A DNA stretch of 64,000 nt from Anisakis pegreffii (GCA_035041965.1 JAPYMA010000102.1:1-64000), one strand, 5' to 3'; counted from the first letter of the stretch, positions 1 through 12,480 are shown. Notes: generated from the sequence alone by a model not told the origin. A program made the numbers and translations.

Positions 1-1180
1 GTAAGAATCCGTTAGATTATATTCCAAAAAACGCACTCGACACGCCGAAAAATACATCAACAGCGAAGAAAAATCAAAATACTTCATAGATTTCACTACA
101 CCAATTTTCTACTGCAAAACGCAACATTCTCAGGAAGTTTTCATTAAAGACGTTAACAAAATGACTTAAATTTATTATCAAATCGCAGAATGAGTAACGT
201 CAATTAACATTAAACTTTCTGGAACCGTAATCTTAGATATCTAATCATATCATTTGTGGTCTATTTAAAAAGTACACGAAAATGACGATAAAATGCGAAT
301 TTATCGCTGATAAAAGCAACTATTCAGGAGAGCGCTCAATTATAATTCATGAATATGCTGAATTCGTTGAGTTCACGCAAACTGGTTATCATTTGCGCAA
401 TTAATGTGACTAATTAACCATATAATTAAAATTAATTAAGCTATATAACAAAAAAAGTCGAGTATATGAACGTGAACTGAACGAACAGATAGTTCGCAGC
501 GGAATCACTTCGGTATCATAGTGTTTAGTTTATAGCCGTATTTTATAGTGGAAATAAGGACAAAAATAGCTCAAACAAAACGGTTGCCTTGGAAAGCGAT
601 TAGAATCTTGTACATATGCAAACATATCTGATTGGAGAAGGCTTTTGTTTTGTGGAAGTCATAAAAGATGTCAGACTTTGCGAGATAGAAAGTGAGCTAA
701 TTTCAACGTCTTTCTATCACTGAACATCGTTTATTAGACTTCTTATTTTCTTTGCTACGTCATACTGGGATATTACGAAAAGCATTTTGGTGATGGAAGA
801 GAACAATTTTGGTGATAAAAACTATGAGAGCGATTGTAACAGCAAGGAAAAGAGTGAGAACCTGTTAAAACTAATGAAAATCCTTTTAGGCCTTGACGAG
901 CTAATGATACTCAGAAAATAGGAGAATGTTGCCATCAACTAACCGCATTTTCATACCCGATTTAAAAAAACAACTTCACTAAGGCGTTCTATCATAACAT
1001 ATCAACTGCACGAAATACTAATTTCTAGGCATTACCCCTTAACACCTCTAAATTACACAAAATAGTAATTTCACCCCCCCATGAGAACCACTGGTATAAG
1101 GGCTTAGCATGACTACCAAACTCTTACAAACAAATAAATGAATGAATTATTCCACTGCTTCAAGCCACCTTTATGCTCAG
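1..1180. other. Left-edge non-coding stretch, probable intron of the PICK1-like gene
   Basis: No open frame with coding character was seen on either strand. Because the PICK1-like exon ending at 1739 (minus strand) has a splice donor and no stop, this stretch is most simply the following intron, with the C-terminal exons lying left of the window. A homopolymeric C run is at about 1074-1080. The window happens to start with a donor-like gtaag on the plus strand, which I regard as chance. Confidence 0.4.
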
Positions 1181-1680
1181 GTTTGCTCAGAACCACATCA
1201 TTTCAGCACATTCTATTTACAATGATTAGTCTTTACATTACTTGAAAAACATCGACGCCACCATATTCAAACTAAAACTGTCCTCAGGTTTTCATTGAAC
1301 CATGACTGTTTCCCAACATCATCGGATCATCTAGTTTCAGAAAAGTACATATTTTGTTGAGCTATTCTGCTCAACTCCAGAGAAATGGCTTAATTTCTTA
1401 ATCTATCTGATATACAGGAGCGATTGGAATTCAGCTCATTTCAACAAATTACATGTTCATTGATGGATTTTTTTAGAATTGGGATAATCAGAAGCGCAAT
1501 TTTAAAATAACACTGTCCTCAGGTTTGGAAACATACTGTGGTGTCCTTATATCATCAGATTCTTTAGTTTCACAAAAACATACAAGTTCACTGTCATTTT
1601 TGCTTATTAATTTGAGAGAAACTGCCCAATTCCTCAGCTTCCTGCTACAATGGAGCGATTGCATTGCAACTGATTTCAAT
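1180..1680 (-). repeat. Dispersed ~230 bp repeat, two or three minus-oriented copies
   Basis: The motif GTCCTCAGGTTT occurs near 1285 and again near 1511 (226 bp apart), with a weaker relative near 1184. Read on the minus strand it becomes AAACCTGAGGAC, followed by a TTTGAAGAT-like tail, preceded by CAAAATATATATTTTTCTGAAA-like and GCTATTTCTCTGAAAG-like blocks. The same blocks in the same order occur at about 14,975-15,460 and 22,960-23,700 on the plus strand. A 63-codon open frame here (1679-1488, minus) lies wholly inside the repeat and is not treated as a gene. Confidence 0.6.
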
Positions 1681-1738
1681 AAATTTTATCTGATTACATA
1701 CATCAGGAATATCAGGGACAATATTATCACACCAACAC

Positions 1739-2439
1739 CATCTCCGATTTTCGAACAGAACGATAAGTATTCAAATTTCACATCCAAATATTTCTTCATT
1801 GTTAAATTCGTTTCAGCTATCGCCTTTTCAGCAAAAGTATTCAAGTCGCGTTTGATTGGATGTAAACTTCGCATTAGTCTGCAGATAAAATACGGGAATT
1901 TAAATGTACTTAGATTGATTCGAACCGCTCATTTCAGGACCGCATATTTGGATGTGAAAGTTGAATACTATTTGGACGGATGAAGAATGTTGTCTCCCTT
2001 TTATCATTTCCAGTATGGGAATGGCTTTTTCGATCAGTTGAGAGATTAGCGATAGCTCTCATTCAGTGGAATGAAATCTGGAAATTATTTAGATTCAAAA
2101 ACTGAATTTAGAACTCCATACCAGCTGATATGAATGAACTGAGTGTTTGATCAGAAACGAAAGCAAGAAGATCGCATGGTAGGATAGATCAGTGCGCGTT
2201 GGAGGGAGGATTATGTGAGTATTTTTGAGTTTGAGCTGACAGAATAATTGATTCATAACCAACTTGAGCATCTGCTCGTTAATACAGCGATGTGCCTCAC
2301 CAAACGCTAAGAAAGCCTTGTTTGCATCCGAGGAACTCTCTCGAGCAGCCACCTTACAAAATAGATCGCCAAATTCTGGAATGTTCACTTCGTTATTGTA
2401 AGATTTACCATCAAAATATTTGCACTTTATTTCTTCCAT
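1739..2439 (-). CDS. pick-1: PICK1-like PDZ-BAR scaffold protein, two internal BAR-domain exons (partial gene)
   Basis: Two minus-strand exons splice in phase. The first ends at 2264 with donor GTTGGT and starts at 2375 (acceptor ATTCCAG) or, if the open frame is coding throughout, at about 2439. The second is 1878-1739, acceptor CTGCAG, probable donor GTGTTG. Together they read EFGDLF, then ANKAFLAFGEAHR, then IKRDLNTFAEKAI, then KKYLDVKFEYLSFCSKI. This order and spacing match the BAR domain of PICK1, which normally follows a PDZ domain; the KKYLDVKFEYLS block is close to diagnostic. PICK1 binds receptor and kinase C-termini through its PDZ domain and curved membranes through its BAR domain. 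I could not find the PDZ exons with confidence (a weak beta-strand-like stretch is at about 5,945-5,850, minus) and the rest of the BAR domain is not in the window. The neighbouring introns are full of repeats. Confidence 0.72.
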
Positions 2440-2489
2440 CTATTCAGTTGATTCCGAAGTAAGATACCGCATTTCTGATCGTGAAAAAA

Positions 2490-3500
2490 GTGCCTCTTGA
2501 GGTTTTTCAGGTGACGTTCACTGAACCATAGGAAATGAAAAATGGACTGTAATACAAGTACGATAATCGAACAACAACGAAATGCCAACCTTTCTGCGAT
2601 CTGGTAACATTGTAGTGAGCTTCAAGCAATGCGCTTAAATGCCGTATCATTTTCCTATACAAATTTGCACTGATTTCGAGGCGATTCAGTTTGCGTACGA
2701 GTTGATCGTTGCAAAAAATCGTTCGAAATAGACTCAGTGCATCCGCTGTCTCAGAAGTTTATAGCCGATTTTATAGTGGAAGCGATTTTGTTTCGTTTTT
2801 CAACTAGCGCTGAGGTGCTCATTGTTATGCATATGCTCACCATAGATCAATGGATGCAATGTAATAGTATAGAAATTTAAGTTTGATACATTCAAGCCAA
2901 CCGTCGTCTGAGGTTTGCCCGGAAACATATTGATGTTTATACGTCATTCGATTGAGCAGAATCTCTTCTTTCTAAAAATGAAAGGATTGATTAGAAATTC
3001 TCACTCTCCGAGGAAATATAGTAATTTTTGTGATGCTAGACGGGTTAGCACATTCAAGCCTACAGTACCCTCAGCTTTGACCAGTAACGTATCAATTCCT
3101 TTACACCAATTGATCGAGCAGAATCTCTGGATTCAGAAATATATATATATATATTTTGCTCAGCAATTTTGCTTCGTTGAGGAGTAATAGCTATTTTATT
3201 AAAGTTGTCTCAACCAGCGCTGAGGTGCTCATTGTTATGCATATGCTCACTATAGATCAATGGATGCACCGCAATACTATAGAAATTTAAGTTTGATACA
3301 TTCAAGCCAACCGTCGTCTGAGGTTTGCCCGGAAACATATTGATGTTCATACGTCGTTCGATTGAGCAGAATCTCTTCTTTCTAGAAATGAAAGGATTGT
3401 TTGCAAATTCCTACTCTCCGAGGAAATATGGCAATTTTTTTGATGCTAAAAGGGTTAGCACATTCAAGCCTTCAGTACCCTCCGCTTTGACCGGTAGAAT
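2490..3500 (-). repeat. 410 bp direct duplication built from the dispersed repeat
   Basis: A block at about 2803-3090 recurs at about 3213-3500 with few differences. Both copies contain GCGCTGAGGTGCTCATTG, then CGTCTGAGGTTTGCCCGGAA, then CTCCGAGGAAATAT, then a TACCCTC(A/C)GCTTTGACC block. In reverse orientation CCGGGCAAACCT...GACGGTT is the signature of the family at 22,960-23,700. Signature positions (about 2909, 3068, 3319, 3479) alternate near 160 and 250 bp, so the 410 bp unit looks like a higher-order dimer. The 73-90 codon plus-strand frames here are inside the repeat. An (AT)n run interrupts the first unit at about 3139-3154. Confidence 0.7.
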
Positions 3501-3569
3501 TGGTTTTATGCGAACTTTATAGAAAATCATTAGCTTATCATTCAAAGTTAAGCATACAGATTGTTCAGT

Positions 3570-6500
3570 CATGATGAGTACTCCAAACAGTCTGCATTAT
3601 CATGTGAAAGAGGTGTGCAATTACTCAATAAGGTTAACCTTCCACAAGCCAATAAAAATGTATTGTAGCGGATCAGACAGCAGGAGTGTGGAGGTGGACG
3701 GATTAACGTTAAAAGTATTTTCGCACGTTACTCGCTTTTATAGCCGTTCTCCGTTTAACAGAACCAATTTCCGCGCGAATGAACGTATATAATATATCTT
3801 CTCAAGGTGTGACAGAAGACTGTTCGATAACAAAAGACCAAATTTTTTGGGAACATCTCGAAATTTTAAATCACTTTCAAACAAAACTAGGATATCGTTC
3901 AGTGTTTAAATGAATTATGTATTGTTCCTTGTCAGAATTTTCACACCGCACTTGTGTGAATTAATAAATGCATCTGAGATTGTAAGTATCAATTAGTTGT
4001 TTTTGTTAAATACTTCAAAAAAAGCTCCATTGATTATAAACGATCAAACGTGGGATAGAATCAGCATATAAAATGCTTCGAATATCGAGCAATATTTCAG
4101 ACCGCATTCAAAATTGCAGCTGAAAAAATGACCGAAAATTTAACGTTTAGGATTATTATATGCTTGATTTTTGATGAGCGTTCCGAAGTACGTCGAGATT
4201 GATGTGCAATATGTGTTGTTTCATTGCTCATAATTATCATTGTTATTTGTATTAATTATTGCTTTTGTTATTAGTACTGTTACTTTCGGCAACGATTACT
4301 TTAACCATCAAAAACAACCTCATATTATTTTAACCAAAACGATCATGCAATGTTAAGATTGCGTTTTCATTCTAAATCTAACATTGCTGGCGCACCCTAA
4401 ATAAACTTCCTCAAGATATTTCATTATGATTACTGAATAATTTCAAAGTACTACAATTTCTCACCATTTCCGGTCCTGCTTGCTCACGCATACCTCGGAA
4501 TCTCAGCGATTACGAAGTCCGACTGAATTAAGAGCATTTTATTAATTTCTCATTTAGATTCTTTGTTTGTTCCAGCAGCAGTGCGTTTAAATTATTCCAC
4601 AGTATAATGATAGGTATTTCGTTGAAATGAATAATCATAATCTTTCAATAGCTAGAATGAAATGAGACAAACCCAGGAAGGGGAAAACCGTTCGTGTTCA
4701 TTGCTTTTATGCATTTGTGTGAGTGTTTGCGATAAGCAAGCGAAACAGTCTATGTGAATTTTATTTTTGTGAGAAATATAATTTTATTGTTCTCGAATCT
4801 GTGAGAATTTGATTTTTCATTTTGTATAGGAGACGTTTCGATTTTTAGTGGACGTATTCTACGATGAATCAGCGAAAAAAAGAAAATTTCAAAGTGAAAG
4901 CCATCATCGAGAAAAATGTGACGTCAAAATGTTCAGTTACTTTAAAAAGTTGACGGTAGCGTTGATCCTAATGCCGAATGAATCGATCATAACACCGATT
5001 GCATCGTTTCAACTAACGTTCTCGGTTGCGCCAAGTATTTACATGTTTTTGCCGATAACCATCAAGAAAGCAATAACCCAGCACCGGTTATTGCTACGCG
5101 ACGAATAATTGAAACGAATGAGCAGCATTAACGCGTGATTCGACCATCTTTTGGCATTGCTTTGTTGATGATGGATAAATGGATAGATCAGCGTTTTGAT
5201 TATTCATCAAAAAATTCATTCGTTCCTTCATTCCAAGCATTCATCCTTTCAAATATTTCACATAATTCCCACCCTCAACAAAATGATGATATCTTACTGA
5301 AAGGCCAACCGGCCGCTTTACCGACCATATTGAACAGTTAGTGTTCAAAAAAGCAAAAACATTTTATGATTATCCTCATAATTATATATTTTTTAACAAA
5401 CATATATGCCAATCAAATGCATTCAGACTAACATTCATTCACACGCACTAGCATCACCAGACCGTATCATATCATTTCAAACCATATCAACTTCCCAATT
5501 ATTCCACCCTCAAATATTCTCAGTCGTTCATCAGTGCTCAGTTGAACTTCTGGTTCATACTTGAAAACGCTTGATCACGATTATAACTTTGATCTAAACT
5601 TCGTTAATTTTTCATTGCTTCGAAATGTACTTCGAAGACGTATTAAAATCATGTTTATTCACAACATATCTTATTGTTGACCAAATCTGAAGTTTTGCAT
5701 CCTTTCAAATCCATTTGTTGCTTCTGATTTTTTAGAGCGGGACTTTTGGTTGAATCGCACAAGGAATATTATTTTAAAATCACTGCCAGTGATTTAGCTG
5801 CTTGAACAACATTAATCACATGTTGCTCGTTAGGCATTTATTTCGTATTTGATGACGATGGTTGGCTGTTCCTCGATAAGCAACTGTAGTAACAAGTGAT
5901 CGTCCAGAACAGTGATTTTCACGTTCTTTTACTCCGCACTTCCTTTCGGCTCAATGTCAGAACGACGTTCCTATCCTTTCCAAAAATCTAATTGACAGTG
6001 AACCATCAGTTCTCAGCGACATATCAGAAGAAAATCGAAAAATGAATCAATTTATCAGGAAGCTTGTTAGAAAGATGTATATCAAAAATTACCTTTCGAT
6101 TATATATCAAGGGAACAAATTTTTTCTAATCAAACAAACATTTTGGTACCAGTATCGGACAAAACAGAAGAATTATGCAAACAAAACCAATCAAGAATGA
6201 TTTCCAAACCTACTCAATTCATTCTGACATCCTTCAATTCCTTCCAAGTGAAAATTTCCCTCCCTACTTGGGAACCATTGATTAAAATGATGCAATGCAA
6301 AATTTGAATCGGTTAAGCAATGAGGCAGCACAATAATTATTAATACAAGCTCACTCGTGCTTGCATTAATGAGTAGCATTCAATGGCAACAACTCATCAG
6401 TCTCCGATTCATTAGCAATAATATTAGCGTTATCTTTATTACTATTGATAGTAGCGTTATTCTTATTTCATTTTCTACATATCTGTAATATTATTATGAT

Positions 6501-7400
6501 TAACATCATTATTATTAGCATTACAATTTTAGCCACTAGTATTTTTTCATTCAGCATAATTTCATGTAAACTGTTAATCCATTTCTTATTTGGCTAGAAC
6601 TACGCATAGGAATGCCGTTCGGTTGGAATGTTGCATTTTTTGAAAGAAAAAACATTTTTTCTGCTTTTGTCGACGTGATTCATCCCGATTAAACGGAATA
6701 GTTCGTTATGCGTGGTAGTTTTTAGTGATGAAACTTTCAACAGCAAAATATGATAACTACAAAAAAGAACAGAGAATTCATTTCGCACATCGACAATTCC
6801 GTTGTACTGAGTTGAGTTGATTAATAAAGTTAGTCAAACTCTTATTAATCAAGATCCAAATGCAACGGTTGTGAATCAATTTGTTAAGCACACCACGCAT
6901 AATTAAACAATTCCCCCGCTCATCGAAAGTTCAACGAACACAACATCTCAGGAATGTTTTTATCATATTCCTCTTACACTGAAACAGAACTATTTTTTGT
7001 CGCCACTCCAAAATCACTCGTTAATTCTGCATCAACTGTTCAGTTTGCTCTAACCAATATCGCTTCCAAATAGGGTCGTGTATATCTACAAAATTTTATT
7101 CACCTTCTCATGCTATAGTGGACATTATCGCCTCAACCTTGCCGTCCTATAGAGATTCTATAACAACTTTACACTGTAACCGTGTGATCACTAATAGATA
7201 TCGCCTCCGAATAAAGAACTGTACTTCGAAATTTCAGTCATCTTCTTAAATTTTATTTGGTAACATCGGCTTAGCCTTGTAATATTATACTACAGGGAAC
7301 ATTCATCAGAAATCTTATACTATAGTCATGCGATTAGAATATCAAGCGTGATTGATTGCTCTTATTGTCACCACAAATTATTCTTCTGTTTCTTCCTTAT
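3570..7400. other. Intergenic or intronic stretch without a supported gene
   Basis: Short open frames occur at 3571-3792, 4848-5108 and 5135-5341 (plus) and 6379-6191 and 6788-6600 (minus). None shows a recognisable domain, and I could not connect them by convincing splice sites. If the PICK1-like gene has its PDZ part upstream on the minus strand, this stretch would contain its introns. A small minus-strand frame at about 5945-5850 could be a diverged final PDZ strand but ends in a stop without a splice donor. Confidence 0.35.
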
Positions 7401-7410
7401 AATATGGGCA

Positions 7411-7448
7411 GCAATAATAATGATAATAATAATAACAATAATAATAAC

Positions 7449-7503
<55 letters not shown>

Positions 7504-7552
7504 GTAATAAAGATAACAATTTAAAAAATGATAATAATAATAATAATAATCA
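7411..7552. repeat. (AAT)n microsatellite
   Basis: Nearly pure AAT repeats run from about 7411 to 7513, followed by a short second run at about 7531-7551. The plus strand can be read as an asparagine run, but there is no coding context, so I treat it as a simple repeat. Confidence 0.9.
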
Positions 7553-7984
7553 CTATTGCTATTCTGGCAATCGGTAGTGTGAATATTGCTATTGTTCCTA
7601 ATGCATTTAGCTTTTCACTACTTCATTAGCAATCCAATGGTAGGTGGCCTCGTTAGCATCATTGGGAGGAGAACACATGGTGATTAAGATGCTAACTGAT
7701 AGAAACAAGTCCATAAATAGTTATGACATCAATCGCATTATAATTAGTTCATTTTATAGATTTATTAATTAGACGGAGGTAAGGCAAGTCACTGTTTATT
7801 GTTAGTGATGTTGACGCTGACTTCTACGATATTGGATTAAATTGAACTAGATTGCTTAACGATTTCAGTCGTAGTCATTTTAATGACTATTAATAATGAA
7901 TGATCCAAATGAAGTGCTTTTTTATTAGCTAATGTTGTCAGTGATGAATGAAAAAATATTTCTTGGAAATTTTGTGAAATTGCT

Positions 7985-8012
7985 TGATGATGATAATGAT
8001 GATGATGATGAC

Positions 8013-8064
<52 letters not shown>

Positions 8065-8457
8065 GTGATGATGATGGTGATGATGATTGTGATGATGATG
8101 ATGATTGTGATGATGATTGTGATGATGATGATGATTGTGATGATGATTGTGATGATGATTGTGATGAAGATGATTGTGATGATGATAGTGATATGATGAT
8201 GATTGTGATGATGATGATGATTGTGATGATGATGATGATTGTGATGATGATGATAATGATGATGATGATTGTGATGATGATGATTGTGATGATGATGCTG
8301 ATTGTGATGATGATGATGATTGTGATGATGATGATGATGATGATTGTGATGATGATGATGATTGTGATGATGGTGATGATGATTGTGATGATGATGATGA
8401 TTGTGATGATGATGATTGTGATGATGATGATTGTGATGATGATGATTGTGATGATGA
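7985..8457. repeat. Large (GAT)n / (GAT)nTGT interrupted trinucleotide array
   Basis: About 470 bp consist almost only of GAT triplets. The first ~80 bp are near-pure GAT; from about 8083 the array shifts to GATGATGATTGT-type units of 12, 15 and 18 bp (GAT 3 to 5 times, then TGT). All six frames can stay open over much of it, giving poly-Asp, poly-Met or, on the minus strand, Ser-Gln/His runs. These are artefacts of the triplet structure. No splice or start context supports translation. Confidence 0.93.
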
Positions 8458-8639
8458 CAAAATCACCACAGCTCGTTCATTATGAGTGAATTCCTATCAA
8501 GCACTGAATGATGTCGAGGTTAAAATGCACCGTATCACTTGCTTTTTGATGGTTAATTCTTCACATCTCATAATATTTCACTTGAGTCTTTTCATTGTCG
8601 TTCACGAGAAATATTGTGGAATAAAAAGCTTTTAATCAC

Positions 8640-8772
8640 TCATCAGTTTCTTTCAATGCTATCAGTTGATATCGATTCATTAGTTTGACGCAGCCATTCG
8701 TTTCGTTGATTGTTTCGTTTCTCAGACGGGGTGATTCTTCCATTAGCTGGTTCAAGAATCGGCTGAAAGGGA
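8640..8772 (-). other. Weak candidate exon, minus strand
   Basis: A good minus-strand acceptor (CCCTTTCAG, ending about 8763) is followed by some 38 open codons rich in Asn, Arg, Glu and Ser before a stop. The composition is hydrophilic and unlike the flanking AT-rich DNA, but no partner exon or known domain was found. Confidence 0.15.
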
Positions 8773-9871
8773 TGGGATGCTTAAGTAGTTACCATCGTTG
8801 TGTTCGAATTCACATGTTCTTCATCGTCTCAGTGGCATTTTTATGATAGGAGACAACAGAATAGCGCTAACAATAGTGATAACAGTAACTTTTGCGCTGG
8901 GACGTTCTCAGTGACTGTTTCTATCTTCTTTCATTTATCTGATTTCAGTTTTATTCCTTAAGCAAAGGTTCAGTGGACATTCAGAAAGTATATGAAAAAC
9001 TTTTCTCCTAAAAGCAAGACAAAATGAAAATTATTAGCAAAAACCTACTTATATGTAGTTATGCATGAAGTATATTGTGTTCATTTTAGTTGCTGCTCCT
9101 CAGGTAACTTCGATGGAAAATTGATTATCGCTATTCATGCAATCAGTGATCTGATAAAAAGAACAAGAAGATAATTGAATGCTGCAAAAAACGCTGCTCC
9201 AAAATAGCAACCTCTACAGACCTCCGAGATTATCTTCTTGCTCTTTTTGAATTTGCGGATAGAATGGTTATACTTGCATTGCAACTAATTGATTCCTTCG
9301 TTTCATTCCGTTCCAGAAGAACACGTAAAAATTTTTTGCTCCGAATATTGTTACCAAATGAATTTCTCCAGCCGGAGAAAATAATGATATCCTGAGCACT
9401 CTTGTCGATACGCTCCCCAAACTCTTAAAACCGGCAAAAATTTTTCTAAATCCGAAAGAGAAGACTTTCTCATAGTACTTTTCTGTCTACTTCCATTACT
9501 AGGACCGTGTGTATAGCTCACCATATCCGTCTGACGGCTGAGAGAGTTTTTTGAATGGAGAGGATGGAGAGACAGAGAAAACGACAAATTGGATGTAGTA
9601 TAAAAACTATACAATGCAACAGAATTGTTAGTGATTATGTATGCTCAGAAAGCATCATTCAATTGAATTCACAAAGATTGCAAAAATCCGTCATAGTAAA
9701 GAAATGCATGTCCAGATTCGACAATGGTCGCGGGTAACTAGCAAGCTACGTGGAACGGTTCGTTTGGAAGAAAGAATTTGGAGGGGAAGATTGCTTATAA
9801 AACTTGTGGAAGCAAATTGCAGACATGTACCTCGTATAACATGGGGCAAGAACAGCATACCTTAAATCAAC

Positions 9872-9887
9872 GGTCCTCTTTAGGGCC
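9872..9887 (+). promoter_or_regulatory. Histone-mRNA-type 3' stem-loop motif, copy 1
   Basis: GGTCCTCTTTAGGGCC forms a 6 bp stem with a 4 nt loop and is followed by ACCA, as in replication-dependent histone mRNA 3' ends. The stem has one G-T pair. I looked for H2A, H2B, H3, H4 and H1 signatures in the 500 bp upstream and did not find them; the open frame ending at 9865 is basic but not a recognisable histone. Confidence 0.45.
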
Positions 9888-9909
9888 ACCAAAAAACCTC
9901 AAACCCAAC

Positions 9910-9925
9910 GGCCCTCTGTAGGGCC
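9910..9925 (+). promoter_or_regulatory. Histone-mRNA-type 3' stem-loop motif, copy 2
   Basis: GGCCCTCTGTAGGGCC is a perfect 6 bp stem with a 4 nt loop, preceded by CCAAC like the first copy and only 38 bp further on. Two such motifs side by side suggest a duplicated 3' end or a degraded histone-gene remnant. Confidence 0.4.
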
Positions 9926-11242
9926 AATGAAATCATAAACCAAAACATACGTCATAATGTTCACCTTAAAATCATAAGACACTGTTGCAAAATACTGATG
10001 CATTAACCATGAGAAATAATGCAGCTGAGTAGACGCGTAATGAAAATGTAATACAACACAAATGTGAGAGAGGGTAAGATGAAGTACAACAAAAGAGAAA
10101 TACGATGTAATCAATGAACGTAGACAGTCGTCTTCATATGAGAGATGTTGGACTTGAAAAAATTTTCGCTCGTTGTTAAACTTTGGGAAGCATCGACAAG
10201 AGTGCCGTATCCTGAATCGTTTGTGTTGAGACTCGCATTGAACAATGATTTGCGATTGGAGAATAAGCTGGTCTTATCCGATTCACTTCGTTGAGCGAGC
10301 TAAATTTTGAAAATTTTTCAGCAAAAAAATTTCCGTAGAAGCTTCGAAGTTCCATGATGGATTTTCTTCATTAAGAGGAAGCTCATTTCTTCAAACTTTA
10401 CATACGTATAGTCACATACATGTAGGTGGATACGAATGTCCATTTGTTGCCTAAGTGCACATAACTAATTAGTTTAAATGTGATGGCGAACCACTAAAAG
10501 TAAACCAAGTAAAAAGCAATGAACCTGATAAGCAAATACAAGTGAATACAATTTGGGAACATTCACTGTGGGAGTGAATTGTCTCACGAGGAAAAGCTTC
10601 TTGTTTTACGCACGTTGAATCGTTGTGAAGTTTCGTTGAGAAACAGTCGTCGATATTAATACAATATGTTAATTGTTGTTGTTATGTGGTCAACTCCTCC
10701 ATTCGAAGGCTCAAAGTGTCGTTAAAGGAACAGAGAAAAGATCTATTCTTGCGATAAAACCAAAACCTTGCCTTTGAAAATTTCCTTTAGTTTTGTGGCA
10801 TTCTGTAAGTTACTACACCACAAGTTCATCATCATGAGTATACATATAAATAACAATAGTTGTTAACTGTCTTTCATCAGTTCGTTTTTCCCAGAATTAA
10901 CTGAATCATATTGGAAGTTAATTGCGTGTAGGTACAGTTTCATGTAAACACTCACTTAAAAGAACTTCACTGTCGAATGAAAAATATGATTTCAAGATAT
11001 AAATGACCGATAATGAAATATTAGTTTCGATCATGCCACTTGCTAGGAAAGGTGGAATTTATTTGTATGAAGAAGTAGATCAGATTAAGAAGCTTCATGC
11101 AGCAGTTAGTCATCTGTTGCATTTACTTGAATTGACATTGCATGCACTCATATTCATCAATTAAACTATCGCGTATGCTAAGTGCCGTCATTGATGATAT
11201 CATTTATTGTCATCAGTGTATTGCTAACGTAGTCTCAAGAAA

Positions 11243-11507
11243 ATGTTCTCAATTGTGACTGCACCCTTTCTTGTATTCCTGACCGCTATCGCTTGTAAAC
11301 TTCTTGAGACTCGCGATAAGCTCATCGAGAAATTAATTATACCACATACTTTCCATGTAACAATGCAACGATATGTGTTTCCAATTAGCGCGTTATTTAT
11401 TTCACCGTTTATTCACTCATCTTATCACGCTTCGAAACATTCATTTTAGCATACGCACATAGCTCATTCAAGCGATTTTGAATGCAATCTCAAAGTTATG
11501 TTTTAAT
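11243..11507 (+). CDS. Weak candidate: two-exon small secreted peptide
   Basis: An ATG at 11243 opens 38 codons starting MFSIVTAPFLVFLTAIACKL, which looks like a signal peptide. A donor (GTAACA) follows at 11357, an acceptor (TTCATTTTAG) ends near 11449, and in the same phase 18 more codons run to a stop near 11507. This would give a 56-residue secreted peptide. I do not recognise it, and in a window this size one such chance arrangement is not surprising. Confidence 0.2.
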
Positions 11508-12480
11508 TGAAGAAGAGATCTTGAGCTTATTCGTTGAACTGCCCACTTCTTGGAGAGATTTTCTAATGTTTCTGGCGATAAACAACGGACAAATGTATGG
11601 CTTCGAAGTATGACAGGGTTTGGAACTGATTCTCTTCTTTTTCTGATTAAAACATTCAAGCGCCAAGTTAATGTAGTGATACAAATTCAATATCCGATCG
11701 TCACCAACACAACTACGATCTGTCAAGTATTCAATTGTATTTGCGATATCTTTCAGCTTACTAATAAGTACTTCTCTAAGTGTTGATAATGCGATTACGC
11801 TAACTCATTTCACTTGAAGTTGTTCCCTCATTGTCCTTCTTTGCTTTTCGAATAAATCAAATTCTTCATTGCGATATGACGATAACATTATTAGAATTGT
11901 GTCGATGTATGATTTCGCCGCTAATCAACTAATCTTTCGGCTGTTGATTTCGTAATTTCACCTACTGTTATTTGCTTCTAATAAAGAGTGGTCGTTTCGC
12001 GTTATCGCCTTTGTTTTGCTTCAAACGACCCTACCTGAGAGAAGCAAGTCCTTTCAACCCGTCAGCATCACATCATCTACTATATGTTTAAATCTAAGCA
12101 ATTTCTTGTGATTGAGGTCGTTTGTTGCTAATAAATTGTATTAATTGCAAAATTATAAGATGTTTGCTGCTTTCGACTGGTTTGCGATAATTTCATTATT
12201 GTTGTTGAGGACGATAGGTTGGTAGGTAACAAATGATTTCAATTGGCTTACTAAAAACTCAGTTTATACCCTGATGAATTCATTGTTTCGTCTGTCATCA
12301 ACCGCAATTATTGCGCAGAACCGAGCAACATCACCTACGAGAGCCGGTCTAACCGTCGGTCGGCCACACATAGTGCTTGCAACGACTGGTCACCATCATA
12401 GATGTTACTGACTCGCAATGCGTCGATGAATAATCAGTTGTTTATTCGAGGCTGCTATTAAACAATTATCATTGTTGTTG

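Noticed and set aside
5850..5945. Possible last strand of a PDZ domain for the PICK1-like gene (minus strand)
   Set aside because: Order and strand fit, but similarity is weak and a stop follows without a splice donor.
7837..8489. Long open frames (up to 210 codons) on both strands encoding Ser/Gln/His, Asp or Met runs
   Set aside because: They are by-products of the GAT triplet array; all frames stay open, and there is no start, splice or conservation context.
9641..9865. Histone gene directly upstream of the stem-loops
   Set aside because: The frame is basic, but I could not align it to H1, H2A, H2B, H3 or H4 signature motifs.
11482..11613. 43-codon plus-strand frame with coding-like composition, and competing minus-strand frames to 11,786
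   Set aside because: No splice partners or domain; a faint resemblance of the minus strand to a coiled-coil segment of PICK1 fits neither the required phase nor the order.
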